Source of the DNA: Bacillota bacterium
GTDB lineage: Bacteria; Bacillota; Sulfobacillia; JAJZIM01; JAJZBP01
Assembly (NCBI GenBank): GCA_021798855.1
Contig: JAJZBP010000034.1
Span: 1-12,918, forward strand
Length of the DNA: 12,918 bases
Reading direction: 5' to 3'
Shown: positions 12,838-12,918 of the stretch, piece after piece
How positions within the stretch are numbered: the stretch's first letter is position 1
Layout of the letters: each line of letters opens with the position of its first letter
Made by a program: the position numbers and the translations under genes
The notes under the pieces: model-generated
What the model saw: the letters and a program-made list of their open reading frames with translations, nothing else
Told to the model about the DNA's origin: nothing
Database searches by the model: none

Positions 12838-12918
12838 TTTATAGCACGGGAACTGCCGAGGGCGTCAAACCGGGGATCAAAGTTTCCGGAAAGCCGCCGG
12901 TATGTAAGCAATCAGATC
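12838..12918. repeat. Start of a third, diverged repeat unit and upstream region
   Basis: The first 14 bases (TTTATAGCACGGGA, 12838-12851) repeat the left end of copies A and B exactly at the point where copy B ends, so a second unit seems to abut it. After this the sequence diverges (ACTGCCGAGGGCG...). No gene is visible before the window end. Confidence 0.5.

Noticed and set aside
11313..12851. CRISPR array or integron attC sites
   Set aside because: The units are 128 bp, two are separated by a full gene, and there are no short regularly spaced repeats or attC-type core sites.

Overview
The window looks like a chromosomal stretch of a GC-rich, probably anaerobic Firmicute (Clostridia-type, such as the Peptococcaceae or Moorella/Desulfotomaculum groups). 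The evidence is an EndoA/NdoA-type MazF close to alanine racemase (the alr-ndoAI-ndoA context of Firmicutes), an L-asparaginase II remnant, a shikimate kinase/dehydroquinate synthase fusion, Shine-Dalgarno sites of the GGAGG type, and very frequent TTG and GTG starts. The genus is inferred from these traits; no search was run.

Layout. 2-4761, all minus strand and read from right to left: a 66-aa protein of unknown family and a PemK/MazF-like protein (a candidate toxin-antitoxin pair), prepilin peptidase, chorismate synthase (aroC), a shikimate kinase/3-dehydroquinate synthase fusion (aroKB), and a small LuxR-type regulator whose N-terminus looks like a ribbon-helix-helix. 4762-5022 is non-coding and holds an inverted repeat. 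5023-8125, minus: a tightly coupled operon of amidohydrolase, ribokinase (rbsK) and nucleoside hydrolase, suggesting nucleoside salvage or breakdown. 8126-8249 is a divergent intergenic region with nested palindromes. 8250-9624, plus: an 80-aa four-cysteine protein overlapping a radical SAM/SPASM enzyme with a PqqD-like (RRE-like) N-terminus, a candidate peptide- or protein-modifying pair. 9625-9991 is an AT-rich island with small or decayed ORFs. 9992-12693, minus: alanine racemase (alr), an EndoA-type mazF, a class-I glutamine amidotransferase-like hydrolase (peptidase C26), and a remnant of L-asparaginase II. Two near-identical 128-bp structured repeats bracket alr in the same orientation, one just upstream of alr and one just upstream of mazF. 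The usual EndoAI antitoxin gene is not visible.

How the genes work together. aroC and aroKB cover three of the seven shikimate steps (dehydroquinate synthase, shikimate kinase, chorismate synthase). In the nucleoside operon the nucleoside hydrolase would release base and ribose, ribokinase would phosphorylate ribose to ribose-5-phosphate, and the amidohydrolase may act on a base or related ring. The most novel-looking items are the repeat that brackets alr, the two MazF homologues without recognisable antitoxins, and the four-Cys protein/SPASM enzyme pair.
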